64,000 nucleotides of DNA, taken from positions 1-64,000 of the forward strand of contig QBZX01000003.1 in the NCBI GenBank assembly GCA_003282175.1. Reading direction: 5' to 3'. Position numbers and translations under genes: made by a program. The notes below the pieces were generated by a model that was not told the DNA's origin, made no database searches, and saw nothing but the letters and a program-made list of their open reading frames with translations. This DNA comes from Pelagibacteraceae bacterium AG-337-G06 (GTDB taxonomy: Bacteria; Pseudomonadota; Alphaproteobacteria; Pelagibacterales; AG-422-B15). Positions 18,036 to 30,432 of the stretch are shown piece by piece (the first letter of the stretch is position 1; each line of letters begins with the position of its first letter).

Positions 18036-19005
18036 TATTTTTTACCCAATTAACAAGTTCATCTCTACTCATCCACTCTTTGTTATTCTCACTATCATAA
18101 ATAAAATTCTCACTCACTTTAATACCATTTTTTATTCTATTAGCATCCTTATGCCAGTCATTGATTGATGGTAAAATTTTATAATGGTCATCATATTCAT
18201 ATGTAAATATAGCATCCTCTGAACTGATCATTTGTTCATGTAACTTCTCACCTGGTCTTATTCCGATAACTTCTTTTTTAGCCTTTGGCGCTAGCGCTTC
18301 TGCAATATCAATAACTTTCATTGAAGGTATTTTCTTTACATAAATTTCACCACCAATACAGTCCTCAAAAGCATGCCAAACTAATTTAACTGCTTGCTCT
18401 AGAGTTATCATGAACCTAGTCATTCTGTTATCAGTAATAGGTATTGATCCATTTTCTCGGATTTTATTAAAAAGTGGTATCACTGAGCCTCTAGATCCCA
18501 TAACATTTCCATATCTAACGACTGAAAATTTTGTATGTTCGCCAGAGTAAGCATTTGCAGCAAGAAAAAGTTTGTCCGAAGCTAGTTTTGTAGCTCCATA
18601 TAAATTAATTGGGCTAGATGCCTTATCAGTTGAAAGAGCTACAACTTTTTTGACGCCCTTATCTATAGCTGCATCTACAACGTTCATTGCTCCTATAACA
18701 TTGGTCTTTACACATTCAAATGGATTGTATTCTGCTATTGGAACGATTTTTGTTGCTGCAGCATGCACCACATAATCAACATTTGTAAACGCACGATAAA
18801 GCCTATCTTTATCTCTCACGTCCCCAATGAAAAATCTTAAATTGCTGTGTTTCTTAAATTTTTCAGCCATGCTCCATTGCTTCATTTCATCTCTTGAAAA
18901 AACAATGACTTTTTTGGGGCTAAAGTTTTCAAATATCATTGAAACAAACTTAGTTCCAAAAGACCCTGTACCGCCCGTTATTAGGACATTTTTGTTATTA
19001 AACAT
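18010..19005 (-). CDS. pseB: PseB: UDP-GlcNAc 4,6-dehydratase (inverting)
   Basis: 331 residues of extended SDR fold. The NAD(P) motif is GGTGSFG at 11-17. The active-site set D127-K128 with Y136 and K140 (LSTDKASSPINLYGATK) matches the FlaA1/PseB inverting dehydratases rather than the larger membrane-bound LegB/PglF type, which points to the altro (pseudaminic) series. It is the first gene of the 12-gene leftward operon. The 139-bp divergent region upstream, shared with the CMAH-like gene, must contain the promoter. No flagellin gene is in view, so the product is likely used in a surface polysaccharide. Confidence 0.92.
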   Translation of the reverse strand: MFNNKNVLITGGTGSFGTKFVSMIFENFSPKKVIVFSRDEMKQWSMAEKFKKHSNLRFFIGDVRDKDRLYRAFTNVDYVVHAAATKIVPIAEYNPFECVKTNVIGAMNVVDAAIDKGVKKVVALSTDKASSPINLYGATKLASDKLFLAANAYSGEHTKFSVVRYGNVMGSRGSVIPLFNKIRENGSIPITDNRMTRFMITLEQAVKLVWHAFEDCIGGEIYVKKIPSMKVIDIAEALAPKAKKEVIGIRPGEKLHEQMISSEDAIFTYEYDDHYKILPSINDWHKDANRIKNGIKVSENFIYDSENNKEWMSRDELVNWVKNNEKDFEKI

Positions 19006-19144
19006 TAATTTATCTTTATAGATTAAACTTTATAATGACAATCATTAAAATCCCCTTGATTTTAATGAATATTGAGTTTTATTTGTTAATATTGAAATAT
19101 TGCAAATTTAATATAATTAAATATTACAACCAAAAAAAAATAAT

Positions 19145-20404
19145 ATGAAATTTGAGTTTATCGCAAATGCCTCGGGCATTTTTAAGTCAAAAAATGGAAA
19201 GTCAGTTCTATTAGACCCGTGGTTAATGGATGGAGTTTTTGAAGGTTCTTGGTGCCACTTTCATAAATTACAAACAACAAGCTCTCAACTTCAAGATGTA
19301 GATGCAATTTATTTAAGCCATATTCATCCTGATCATTATGATGAAAGAGATTTTAATTATCGAAAAGATATTCCTATATTTGTACTTGATCACGGGCTAA
19401 ATTTTTTGCATAAAAACTTAGAGGCTAAAGGTTATAAAAATCTAATTAAAATTAAAAATGATGAAACAATTAAATTTGAAGATTTTGAAATTACACTGTA
19501 TGCCCCTTTCGTAAAAAATAATTTTTTTGAGGATGAATCTGTCGTAGGTAATCTTATAGACTCTGCAATGGTTATTGAGTCAGATGGTTTAGTGGCTTTT
19601 AATGCTAATGATAATACTCCTGACGTAGAAGCTTGCAAATACATACGTAAAAAATTTGGATCGATAGATCTTGCAATGCTTAATTATAATGCTGCTGGTC
19701 CATACCCTTCTTGCTTTAATAATTTAACAGATGAAGAGAAGTTTTTTGAGCAAGATAAAAACTTAAAAAGAAATTATGAATATCTATTAAGTAACTTGAG
19801 AGAACTTAAACCAAAATATATGCTTCCGTTCGCTGGAGCATATACATTAGGAGGTAAGCTCAGCAAAAAGAATAAATATTTAGGCATTGGGACTTGGGAT
19901 GATTGTGCAGATTATTTGAGAAGAAATATTAACTTTGGAACTGAGGTCATTTGCTTGAGAGAAACTGACGAAATAAATATTGCTGATGGCGCAAGAAATA
20001 AGGATTATATTCCAATTGATAAAGATGAAATCTATAATTATTCCCGTAATGAATTATCAAATTTAGAATATGATTATGAAAAAGACCCAGAACCATGCTT
20101 AGCCACAATGCAAAAAGATATAAATATAGCTTCTATTAAAATGCAAGAAAGGTGTGGTAGGATTAAACTTAAACCTGATATGAATGTAAATATCAAACTT
20201 GAAGATGATATAATTGAAATATGCAACTCGGAAGAAAGTAAGGGAAATCTCTCTTGCTCAATGGATAGTCGTCTTTTAAGAAGAATATTAGATAGAAAAT
20301 CTCACTGGAATAATGCTGAAATAGGTTGCCACATAGAATTTAACAGGACTCCAAATTACTATTCTCCGGACATCCACCTTATGCTTCAATTTTTCCATCT
20401 TTAG
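19145..20404 (+). CDS. CMAH-like metallo-beta-lactamase-fold protein without Rieske domain
   Basis: 419 residues. The metal motif HIHPDHYD places H59, H61, D63 and H64. Beyond the core it follows the hydrolase-like half of CMP-N-acetylneuraminate hydroxylase (CMAH) closely. LLDPWLMDGVFEGSW resembles the CMAH segment around FDPWL; LKPKYMLPFAGAY resembles the PFAGY block; the C-terminal HWNNAEIGCHIEFNR...PDIHLML block resembles the CMAH end. The N-terminal Rieske iron-sulphur domain of CMAH is absent, since the protein begins at the beta-lactamase fold. It may modify or hydrolyse a CMP-nonulosonate or related sugar; this is inferred. It is transcribed divergently from pseB. Confidence 0.75.
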   Translation: MKFEFIANASGIFKSKNGKSVLLDPWLMDGVFEGSWCHFHKLQTTSSQLQDVDAIYLSHIHPDHYDERDFNYRKDIPIFVLDHGLNFLHKNLEAKGYKNLIKIKNDETIKFEDFEITLYAPFVKNNFFEDESVVGNLIDSAMVIESDGLVAFNANDNTPDVEACKYIRKKFGSIDLAMLNYNAAGPYPSCFNNLTDEEKFFEQDKNLKRNYEYLLSNLRELKPKYMLPFAGAYTLGGKLSKKNKYLGIGTWDDCADYLRRNINFGTEVICLRETDEINIADGARNKDYIPIDKDEIYNYSRNELSNLEYDYEKDPEPCLATMQKDINIASIKMQERCGRIKLKPDMNVNIKLEDDIIEICNSEESKGNLSCSMDSRLLRRILDRKSHWNNAEIGCHIEFNRTPNYYSPDIHLMLQFFHL

Positions 20405-20408
20405 AAAT

Positions 20409-21446
20409 TTATTTCAAATAGCCGGAATCATTATAAATATTATCAATAAAACAGTTCATCATGTAAGGCTTAGATAGCAGCCAAATCGCTCTACTGCTAA
20501 AGAACATGAATATGTATATATTTAAGAAATACGAATTAATATTTCTACATAAAATAAAATAAATACAAATAGTTGAAATGAATAGTACAGGGCTTAGTCT
20601 TGAAAAACTTCCATAGTCAATGAATATAAGCAAGAATATAAAAAAATAAAAAAATAAAAATAGATAAAGTCTATTTTTTTCTTCTATTTTTTTTACTTTG
20701 CTTGAATAAAATAGCAAAAATAACATGTTACCAAAATATGTGAGAAATATTAAATAAGGTGTACCGGCTATACTTTCAGAAATTCTCTTTGCCTTTCCCC
20801 CTTCTATATATCCAACCAACCTTTCAAATAATTGAAATTCTGTTAGAAAAACAAGTGTACTCTGGTAATAAGTTACAATTAAAATAATAGAAATTGCAAC
20901 CAGTGGTGCGATTATAATTTTTTTTGATAATAAGTTATAACGATCTAGTAAAAATATTACTATTTTAAGTAAAAAATAGATTAGAAGAACTAAATATGAA
21001 ACAAAATGAGAGGTGATAGCAAGTAATGCTATTAATGATTGAATAAGTATTTTTCTTTTAAAACTTAATTGTGTATTTATATCTGTAAGAAAAAAAATTG
21101 TTAAAAGCAAGAAAGAAAAATCACTTCTAGTAAAGCTTATATGATGAATTGTAATTATTATAAATAGAGTTGTTACATTTGAATTTCTTGTAAGAAGCCA
21201 AGCGACTAATATTAAAAATAGCAATATGAGTTTGTGAATAATTAGTGCTATTTCAAAACTAAAATAAGAAGTGATTGATGTAAACAAACTCATAAAAAAG
21301 TTTATTGAGCCCCAATTCTGTTCCTTTGTTAGGAACTCATGATACAACAAGTTATCTGGTCCACATAATGCCGATGAAAAAAAAAACATTAAAATAATGA
21401 GAATCAGCAACTGTATTGTAAGATTAAAATTTGAGAGCTTTATCAT
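20409..21446 (-). CDS. Polytopic membrane protein, EpsG/Wzy-like polymerase candidate
   Basis: 345 residues, almost entirely hydrophobic, with about ten predicted transmembrane segments and short polar loops, one of which (residues about 200-230, FQLFERLVGYIEGGKAKRISES) resembles the larger periplasmic loop of Wzy/EpsG O-unit polymerases. Sequence conservation in that group is poor, so the call rests on topology and location. It would join oligosaccharide repeat units in the inner membrane. It ends 4 bp from the convergent CMAH-like gene and is transcribed alone. Confidence 0.55.
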   Translation of the reverse strand: MIKLSNFNLTIQLLILIILMFFFSSALCGPDNLLYHEFLTKEQNWGSINFFMSLFTSITSYFSFEIALIIHKLILLFLILVAWLLTRNSNVTTLFIIITIHHISFTRSDFSFLLLTIFFLTDINTQLSFKRKILIQSLIALLAITSHFVSYLVLLIYFLLKIVIFLLDRYNLLSKKIIIAPLVAISIILIVTYYQSTLVFLTEFQLFERLVGYIEGGKAKRISESIAGTPYLIFLTYFGNMLFLLFYSSKVKKIEEKNRLYLFLFFYFFIFLLIFIDYGSFSRLSPVLFISTICIYFILCRNINSYFLNIYIFMFFSSRAIWLLSKPYMMNCFIDNIYNDSGYLK

Positions 21447-21541
21447 ATTAATTTAATGAGTATAAAATTTACAACTTGTAAAAAATAATTTAATATATAA
21501 CTTTAAAAACATTAAGATAAATTTAATACCCTAAAGGTTTA

Positions 21542-22564
21542 ATGAAAAAAAAAGCATTAATAACTGGCATTAATGGTCAAGATGGTGCTTATCTATCAAA
21601 GCTATTACTTGATAAAAACTATGAAGTATACGGAGCAATAAGACGTGGTGCTTCAGAAAAAACTGATCGTCTTGACACTCTTGGAATAACAAGCAAAATA
21701 AACTTTGTTGATTCTGATCTACTTGAAATTTCAAATATCCACCAAATTATTGAGGATATAGCCCCTACAGAAATTTATAATTTAGCAGCCCAGAGCTTTG
21801 TCCCTACATCTTTTGCACTTCCATTGTTAACATCAGATATAAATGCCATGGGGTGCCTACGAATTCTAGACAGTATTAAAAGAATAAACAAAGAAATAAA
21901 ATTTTATCAGGCTTCTACATCTGAAATGTTTGGAAAAGTTGCTGAAATACCTCAGACAGAAAATACCAGGTTACATCCACGAAGCCCTTATGGAGTATCT
22001 AAAGTTTACTCGCATTATATGACAATGAATTACAGAGAGACTTACGATATATTTGCTTGCTCTGGAATTTTATTTAATCATGAATCACCACTAAGAGGAA
22101 AAGAATTTGTAACTAGAAAAATAACATCATCACTTAATAAGATTAAGTATGGTTTACTAGATCACATGGAAATCGGAAATATGAATGCTGAGAGAGATTG
22201 GGGTTTTGCTGGAGATTATGTTAAAGCTATGTGGCTTATGCTAAATACTGATCATGCTGATGATTATGTGATTGCAACAGGTGAAAAACATTCAATAAGA
22301 GAGTTTATAAAATTGTCTCTTCACTTTCTAAATATTGAGACAGAATGGGAAGGCGAAGGACTAGATGAACGAGTTATTAATAAATCTGATGGCAATGTAA
22401 TAATTAAAGTCAGCCCTAAGTATTTTCGACCCGCAGAAGTTGATGAGCTGATTGGCTCACCTGAAAAAGCTAAAAATAAACTTAAGTGGGAACCAGAAGT
22501 AAAGTTTGAAGAATTAGTAAAAATGATGATTGAACATGACTCAAAACTTATAAAGCCAAACTAA
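21542..22564 (+). CDS. gmd: GDP-mannose 4,6-dehydratase
   Basis: 340 residues of extended SDR fold. The cofactor motif is GINGQDG at 9-15, followed by RRGASEKTDRLD, which binds the NADP ribose phosphate. The catalytic residues T126, E128, Y150 and K154 lie in ASTSEMFGK and SPYGVSK, and the family blocks LFNHESPLRGKEFVTRKI and MNAERDWGFAGDYVKAMW are intact. It makes GDP-4-keto-6-deoxy-D-mannose, the precursor of fucose, rhamnose or perosamine. No reductase or perosamine synthase partner is obvious in the window, although one DegT protein could act on it. Its stop is one base from the 3' end of the convergent tRNA-fMet gene. Confidence 0.93.
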   Translation: MKKKALITGINGQDGAYLSKLLLDKNYEVYGAIRRGASEKTDRLDTLGITSKINFVDSDLLEISNIHQIIEDIAPTEIYNLAAQSFVPTSFALPLLTSDINAMGCLRILDSIKRINKEIKFYQASTSEMFGKVAEIPQTENTRLHPRSPYGVSKVYSHYMTMNYRETYDIFACSGILFNHESPLRGKEFVTRKITSSLNKIKYGLLDHMEIGNMNAERDWGFAGDYVKAMWLMLNTDHADDYVIATGEKHSIREFIKLSLHFLNIETEWEGEGLDERVINKSDGNVIIKVSPKYFRPAEVDELIGSPEKAKNKLKWEPEVKFEELVKMMIEHDSKLIKPN

Positions 22565-22565
22565 T

Positions 22566-22642
<77 letters not shown>

Positions 22643-22884
22643 ACACTGCTTTTCTTGGCCTTTTTTCGTCACTGGTTTCATTTCACTATATTCCTGAAAC
22701 GAACTTGCTACAAAAACTCTTCGCCTAAAGACTTATAAATAAAGGACACTTAGGCAAACCCTCATAAAATTTGCTCCACCCTTAATTCAGTTATGTCCAG
22801 GTAAAGTAAAAATAACTTACACGAATAGGAAATATAGTCAAATTGTTAGAATGCTTCTCTCAATTTTAAATTTTATAAATAATA
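22643..22884. other. Intergenic leader upstream of tRNA-fMet with two hairpins
   Basis: About 240 bp without a gene. Read on the minus strand, it contains a 9-bp stem pairing 22720-22728 with 22750-22758 (one G-U) and a 6-bp stem pairing 22675-22680 with 22695-22700. It must carry either the tRNA promoter or the processing region if the tRNA is made as part of the rRNA/ugd/PhyH transcript. I recognise no known small-RNA family (no SRP Alu-type or tmRNA features). Confidence 0.4.
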
Positions 22885-23781
22885 TTATACGTTAGTATAT
22901 ATTCTTCTATTTTTTCCCTCTACACGTGACTTATTAGATTTGGACTTGTCTACTCTTGTATTATTCACTTTATTTTGAGATAACATTTTGTCAATAAGAG
23001 TCTTTTTCTTATTTCTTTTTTTTATTAGATAACGAAGGGATATTCTAAAATTCTCTTTTTCTCGTTTTGCCAAAGCAGATCCATGAAGAGTATTACTGGT
23101 CCACATATAAACTTGTCCTGCTTCACCAACTAACATTTCTTTTTTAAATTTCTTAAAGGTTTTATTATCTGAGCTCACTTCAAGAAATTCTTTATCTTTC
23201 GAATTTCTAATATTATGAGGGTAAGGTAGGCAACCAAGAGTATGACTCTTTTTTAATATATGGAGGGGAGACATATACTTGTCTACTTTATTTAGATAAA
23301 TATACATTGTAATAAATTTATTACTTTTATTATTCCAATCTATTGAGTCCATATGAAAATCTGAGCCTTTAAAATAAGTGACATCTCTATATTCTTTTTT
23401 TACATACGAATTTAGATTAGACACATAATTTCCTTCAATTAATTTTTTTAAATAATTTGGGAGCCAACTTTTAGGAACTGCAACTACAAATTTAGCCAGC
23501 ATGATTTCATATTCATCACCGAGAATTTCCGATAAAATTGCTTTAATCCTTGGATTCTCATCGATGAATTCTAAATTAACTTTATCAACTAAATTCTGAA
23601 CACCTTTCCCAGGGTTAGATTTTGACATTTGAGGTTTGTCATCTTTAGAAATAAATAGTTTTTTACCCCAGGGCCTATCTTTTTTTAATGTATTAAAAAG
23701 TTTTCTGCATTCCTTTTGGTTTAATAAGTCAGTAAAACTCACAAAACCATTCTTTTCAAATGCATTTAATTTTTTTTTCAT
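22885..23781 (-). CDS. Phytanoyl-CoA dioxygenase (PhyH)-family Fe(II)/2-oxoglutarate oxygenase
   Basis: 298 residues of double-stranded beta-helix type. The iron facial triad is H143-x-D145 (DFHMDSID) with H233 (NTLHGSA), and R246 (FRISLRY) is placed to bind 2-oxoglutarate. The last 40 residues are lysine/asparagine rich and low in complexity. PhyH proteins in polysaccharide loci hydroxylate small molecules or sugar substituents; the substrate here cannot be named. It lies between ugd (137 bp upstream) and tRNA-fMet, on the same strand as the rRNA operon. Confidence 0.8.
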   Translation of the reverse strand: MKKKLNAFEKNGFVSFTDLLNQKECRKLFNTLKKDRPWGKKLFISKDDKPQMSKSNPGKGVQNLVDKVNLEFIDENPRIKAILSEILGDEYEIMLAKFVVAVPKSWLPNYLKKLIEGNYVSNLNSYVKKEYRDVTYFKGSDFHMDSIDWNNKSNKFITMYIYLNKVDKYMSPLHILKKSHTLGCLPYPHNIRNSKDKEFLEVSSDNKTFKKFKKEMLVGEAGQVYMWTSNTLHGSALAKREKENFRISLRYLIKKRNKKKTLIDKMLSQNKVNNTRVDKSKSNKSRVEGKNRRIYTNV

Positions 23782-23918
23782 AAAGTCTACTATCTCTAGC
23801 GAAATATATTATGTTAAAATTAGAAAAAAGATATTATTTAAAAAAAGAGATTTTATATTCAAAAATGTTAATAATGTAATGTTTTTTTTGAATTTTTTTC
23901 TTACTCCATAAGATTCAG

Positions 23919-25091
23919 CTAATTCTTTTGGAAAAGATCTCTGGAATATACTTTATCGAGAACATGATTTAAATTATCTGATAGCCTATTTGCAATAATC
24001 AAGTCAGATCGAGCTATGAAACTATTTAGATTAGATACAACCTCTATATCATTAAAATAGTTTTTATTAATGAACGGTTCGTAAAGTATAACTTTAATTT
24101 TCCTTCTTTTCAAATTATTGAGTATGTCTAGAACAGCACTTTCTCTGAAATTATCTGAACCTTCTTTCATAATTAATCTATATACACCAACTGTATCTGG
24201 ATGCTTATTTAAAATTGACTTAATTACAAAATCTTTTCTTGTTTTGTTTGCTTCTACTACAGCTTTTATAATATTATTTGGTATCTTATTAAAGTTATCA
24301 AGCAGTTGCTTTGTATCTTTAGGTAAGCAATAACCTCCATATCCGAAAGAAGGATTATTGTAATAATTGCCAATTCTTGGATCAGCGCTTACGCCTTGTA
24401 TTATTTTTTCAGAGGATAATTTCTGTATTTCCGCAAAACTATCAAGTTCATTAAAAAAAGATATTCTCATAGCAAGAAACGTATTTGAAAAAAGCTTGAC
24501 TGCTTCTGCTTCTTTAGACTTCATTTTAAATAATTGTATATCTTGTTCTGAATAGAAAGAGCAATCTAATAACATCTCACCAAACTTAACTGCTTTTTTT
24601 GACTTGCTTCCTATTACAATTCTCGAAGGATAAAGATTATCATAAAGTGCCTTAGTTTCTCTTAAAAACTCTGGAGAAAATATTATATCTGCTTTATTAA
24701 ATTTATTTCTCATTTTGTCAGTAAAACCTAAAGGAATAGTTGACTTGATTATTATTAATCCTTTTGAATTAATTTCTAAACAATCTGAAATTACTCCCTC
24801 AACTGTTGATGTATCGAAAGAACCAGTCGTTACATCATAATTTGTAGGAGTTGCTACAATGATAAAATCAGCATTCGAATAAGCTTCATTTTTGTTTATA
24901 GTTGATTTTAGCTTAAGTGGTTTGTGTAATAGAAAATCTTCTAACTCAGCGTCTTTGATCGGGGATTTTTTATTGTTTATATTTTTAACGCGATCTTTGG
25001 AAATGTCTAAGGCAACAACATCATATTTTTGAGCTAGTAGAACTGCTAAACTAAGCCCCACGTAACCTGTACCAACGACACAAATTTTCAT
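23919..25091 (-). CDS. ugd: UDP-glucose 6-dehydrogenase
   Basis: 390 residues, the length of the short bacterial form. The NAD-binding GTGYVG is at 7-12, SPEFLRE at 139-145, K199 lies in AEAVKLFSNTFLAMR, and the catalytic cysteine C255 is in GGYCLPKDT. It oxidises UDP-glucose to UDP-glucuronate for acidic polysaccharide. The ATG is only about 45 bp beyond the 5S processing stem, with no U-tract terminator between, so it may be transcribed by read-through from the rRNA promoter. No ribosome-binding site is evident before the start. Confidence 0.92.
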   Translation of the reverse strand: MKICVVGTGYVGLSLAVLLAQKYDVVALDISKDRVKNINNKKSPIKDAELEDFLLHKPLKLKSTINKNEAYSNADFIIVATPTNYDVTTGSFDTSTVEGVISDCLEINSKGLIIIKSTIPLGFTDKMRNKFNKADIIFSPEFLRETKALYDNLYPSRIVIGSKSKKAVKFGEMLLDCSFYSEQDIQLFKMKSKEAEAVKLFSNTFLAMRISFFNELDSFAEIQKLSSEKIIQGVSADPRIGNYYNNPSFGYGGYCLPKDTKQLLDNFNKIPNNIIKAVVEANKTRKDFVIKSILNKHPDTVGVYRLIMKEGSDNFRESAVLDILNNLKRRKIKVILYEPFINKNYFNDIEVVSNLNSFIARSDLIIANRLSDNLNHVLDKVYSRDLFQKN

Positions 25092-25134
25092 ATGTAAACA
25101 ATAAAGTGCAAAGAGTAATTGTAAAGTGACAATA

Positions 25135-25282
25135 ATTTCACGTTTAGTAGACCTGGCAATGTCCTACTCTCCCATGCCTTAAGACAAAGTACCATCGGCG
25201 CTGGAGCCCTTAACTTTCGAGTTCGAAATGGAGTCGCGTGTAACCTCTCCGCTATAACCACCAGGTCAACAAAACGTGAAAT
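25135..25282 (-). other. 5S precursor processing stem
   Basis: The 11 bases at 25135-25145 (ATTTCACGTTT on the plus strand) are the exact reverse complement of 25272-25282, enclosing 5S with a few bases to spare. This is the expected double-stranded RNase target around a 5S precursor. The right arm overlaps the outer 23S stem arm, so the two structures are mutually exclusive or sequential. Confidence 0.6.
25150..25267 (-). rRNA. rrf: 5S ribosomal RNA
   Basis: About 118 nt bounded by the terminal helix GACCTGG/CCAGGTC, with the conserved CGAACTCGAAAG loop region and the GGGAGAGTAGGACATTGCC 3' half. It follows 23S by about 90 nt. Perfect 11-nt complementary flanks (25135-25145 with 25272-25282) would form the precursor processing stem. 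Confidence 0.95.
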
Positions 25283-25339
25283 CAATACCAAATTTTATTT
25301 TATTAATTATTCTATCTTAGTGTTGCTTGTATCTTACTA

Positions 25340-28116
<2,777 letters not shown>

Positions 28117-28222
28117 TTAAATGTCTTTTGCAATACTTTTTGATATTTTGAATTCTCAATAAAAATTTTATTAATTTAGTATTGATGTCACTTCACGATG
28201 TAAATGGAAAAGCTTAAAACTT

Positions 28223-28298
28223 TGGTGGAGCTGACCGGGATCGAACCGGTGACCCCCTGCTTGCAAAGCAGGTGCTCTCCCAGCTGAGCTACAGCCCC
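28223..28298 (-). tRNA. tRNA-Ala (TGC)
   Basis: 76 nt with encoded CCA; acceptor GGGGCTG/CAGCTCC, anticodon loop TTTGCAA. It lies in the 16S-23S spacer, the standard place for this tRNA. Confidence 0.97.
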
Positions 28299-28314
28299 AA
28301 GAGAAACCACGTCA

Positions 28315-28392
<78 letters not shown>

Positions 28393-28421
28393 AAACGAAG
28401 GCTTTATAGTTTTAAACAATG

Positions 28422-30107
<1,686 letters not shown>

Positions 30108-30432
30108 CAATTAACTTTTCCAATAGCATAATCGCGCAGGCAGATATCATTTTTCCATTAGAAAAATAAAAAATGCCAGATTGATTATATTAAGACTAAA
30201 ATAGTCATATGCCGCAGGTTCAGAGCATCACCGAACAAGGGTGAACGTTTTTTTATTGTATTGAGCCAAAAAGTCAAGCATCAAACATAAAATTAGGCAG
30301 AAAATAAGCACTTTTCACTCATATATAATATCCAATAATATCAATGGGATAGAGAGTATAAAATCATTTTATCTCTTAAGACTAATATTAGTGATGTCAT
30401 AAAATATAAATTCTTTATATGAAGAGTTGAAA

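Noticed and set aside
25088-25291. 67-codon minus-strand frame covering 5S
   Set aside because: It translates the 5S gene and its flanks; the frame simply lacks stops there.
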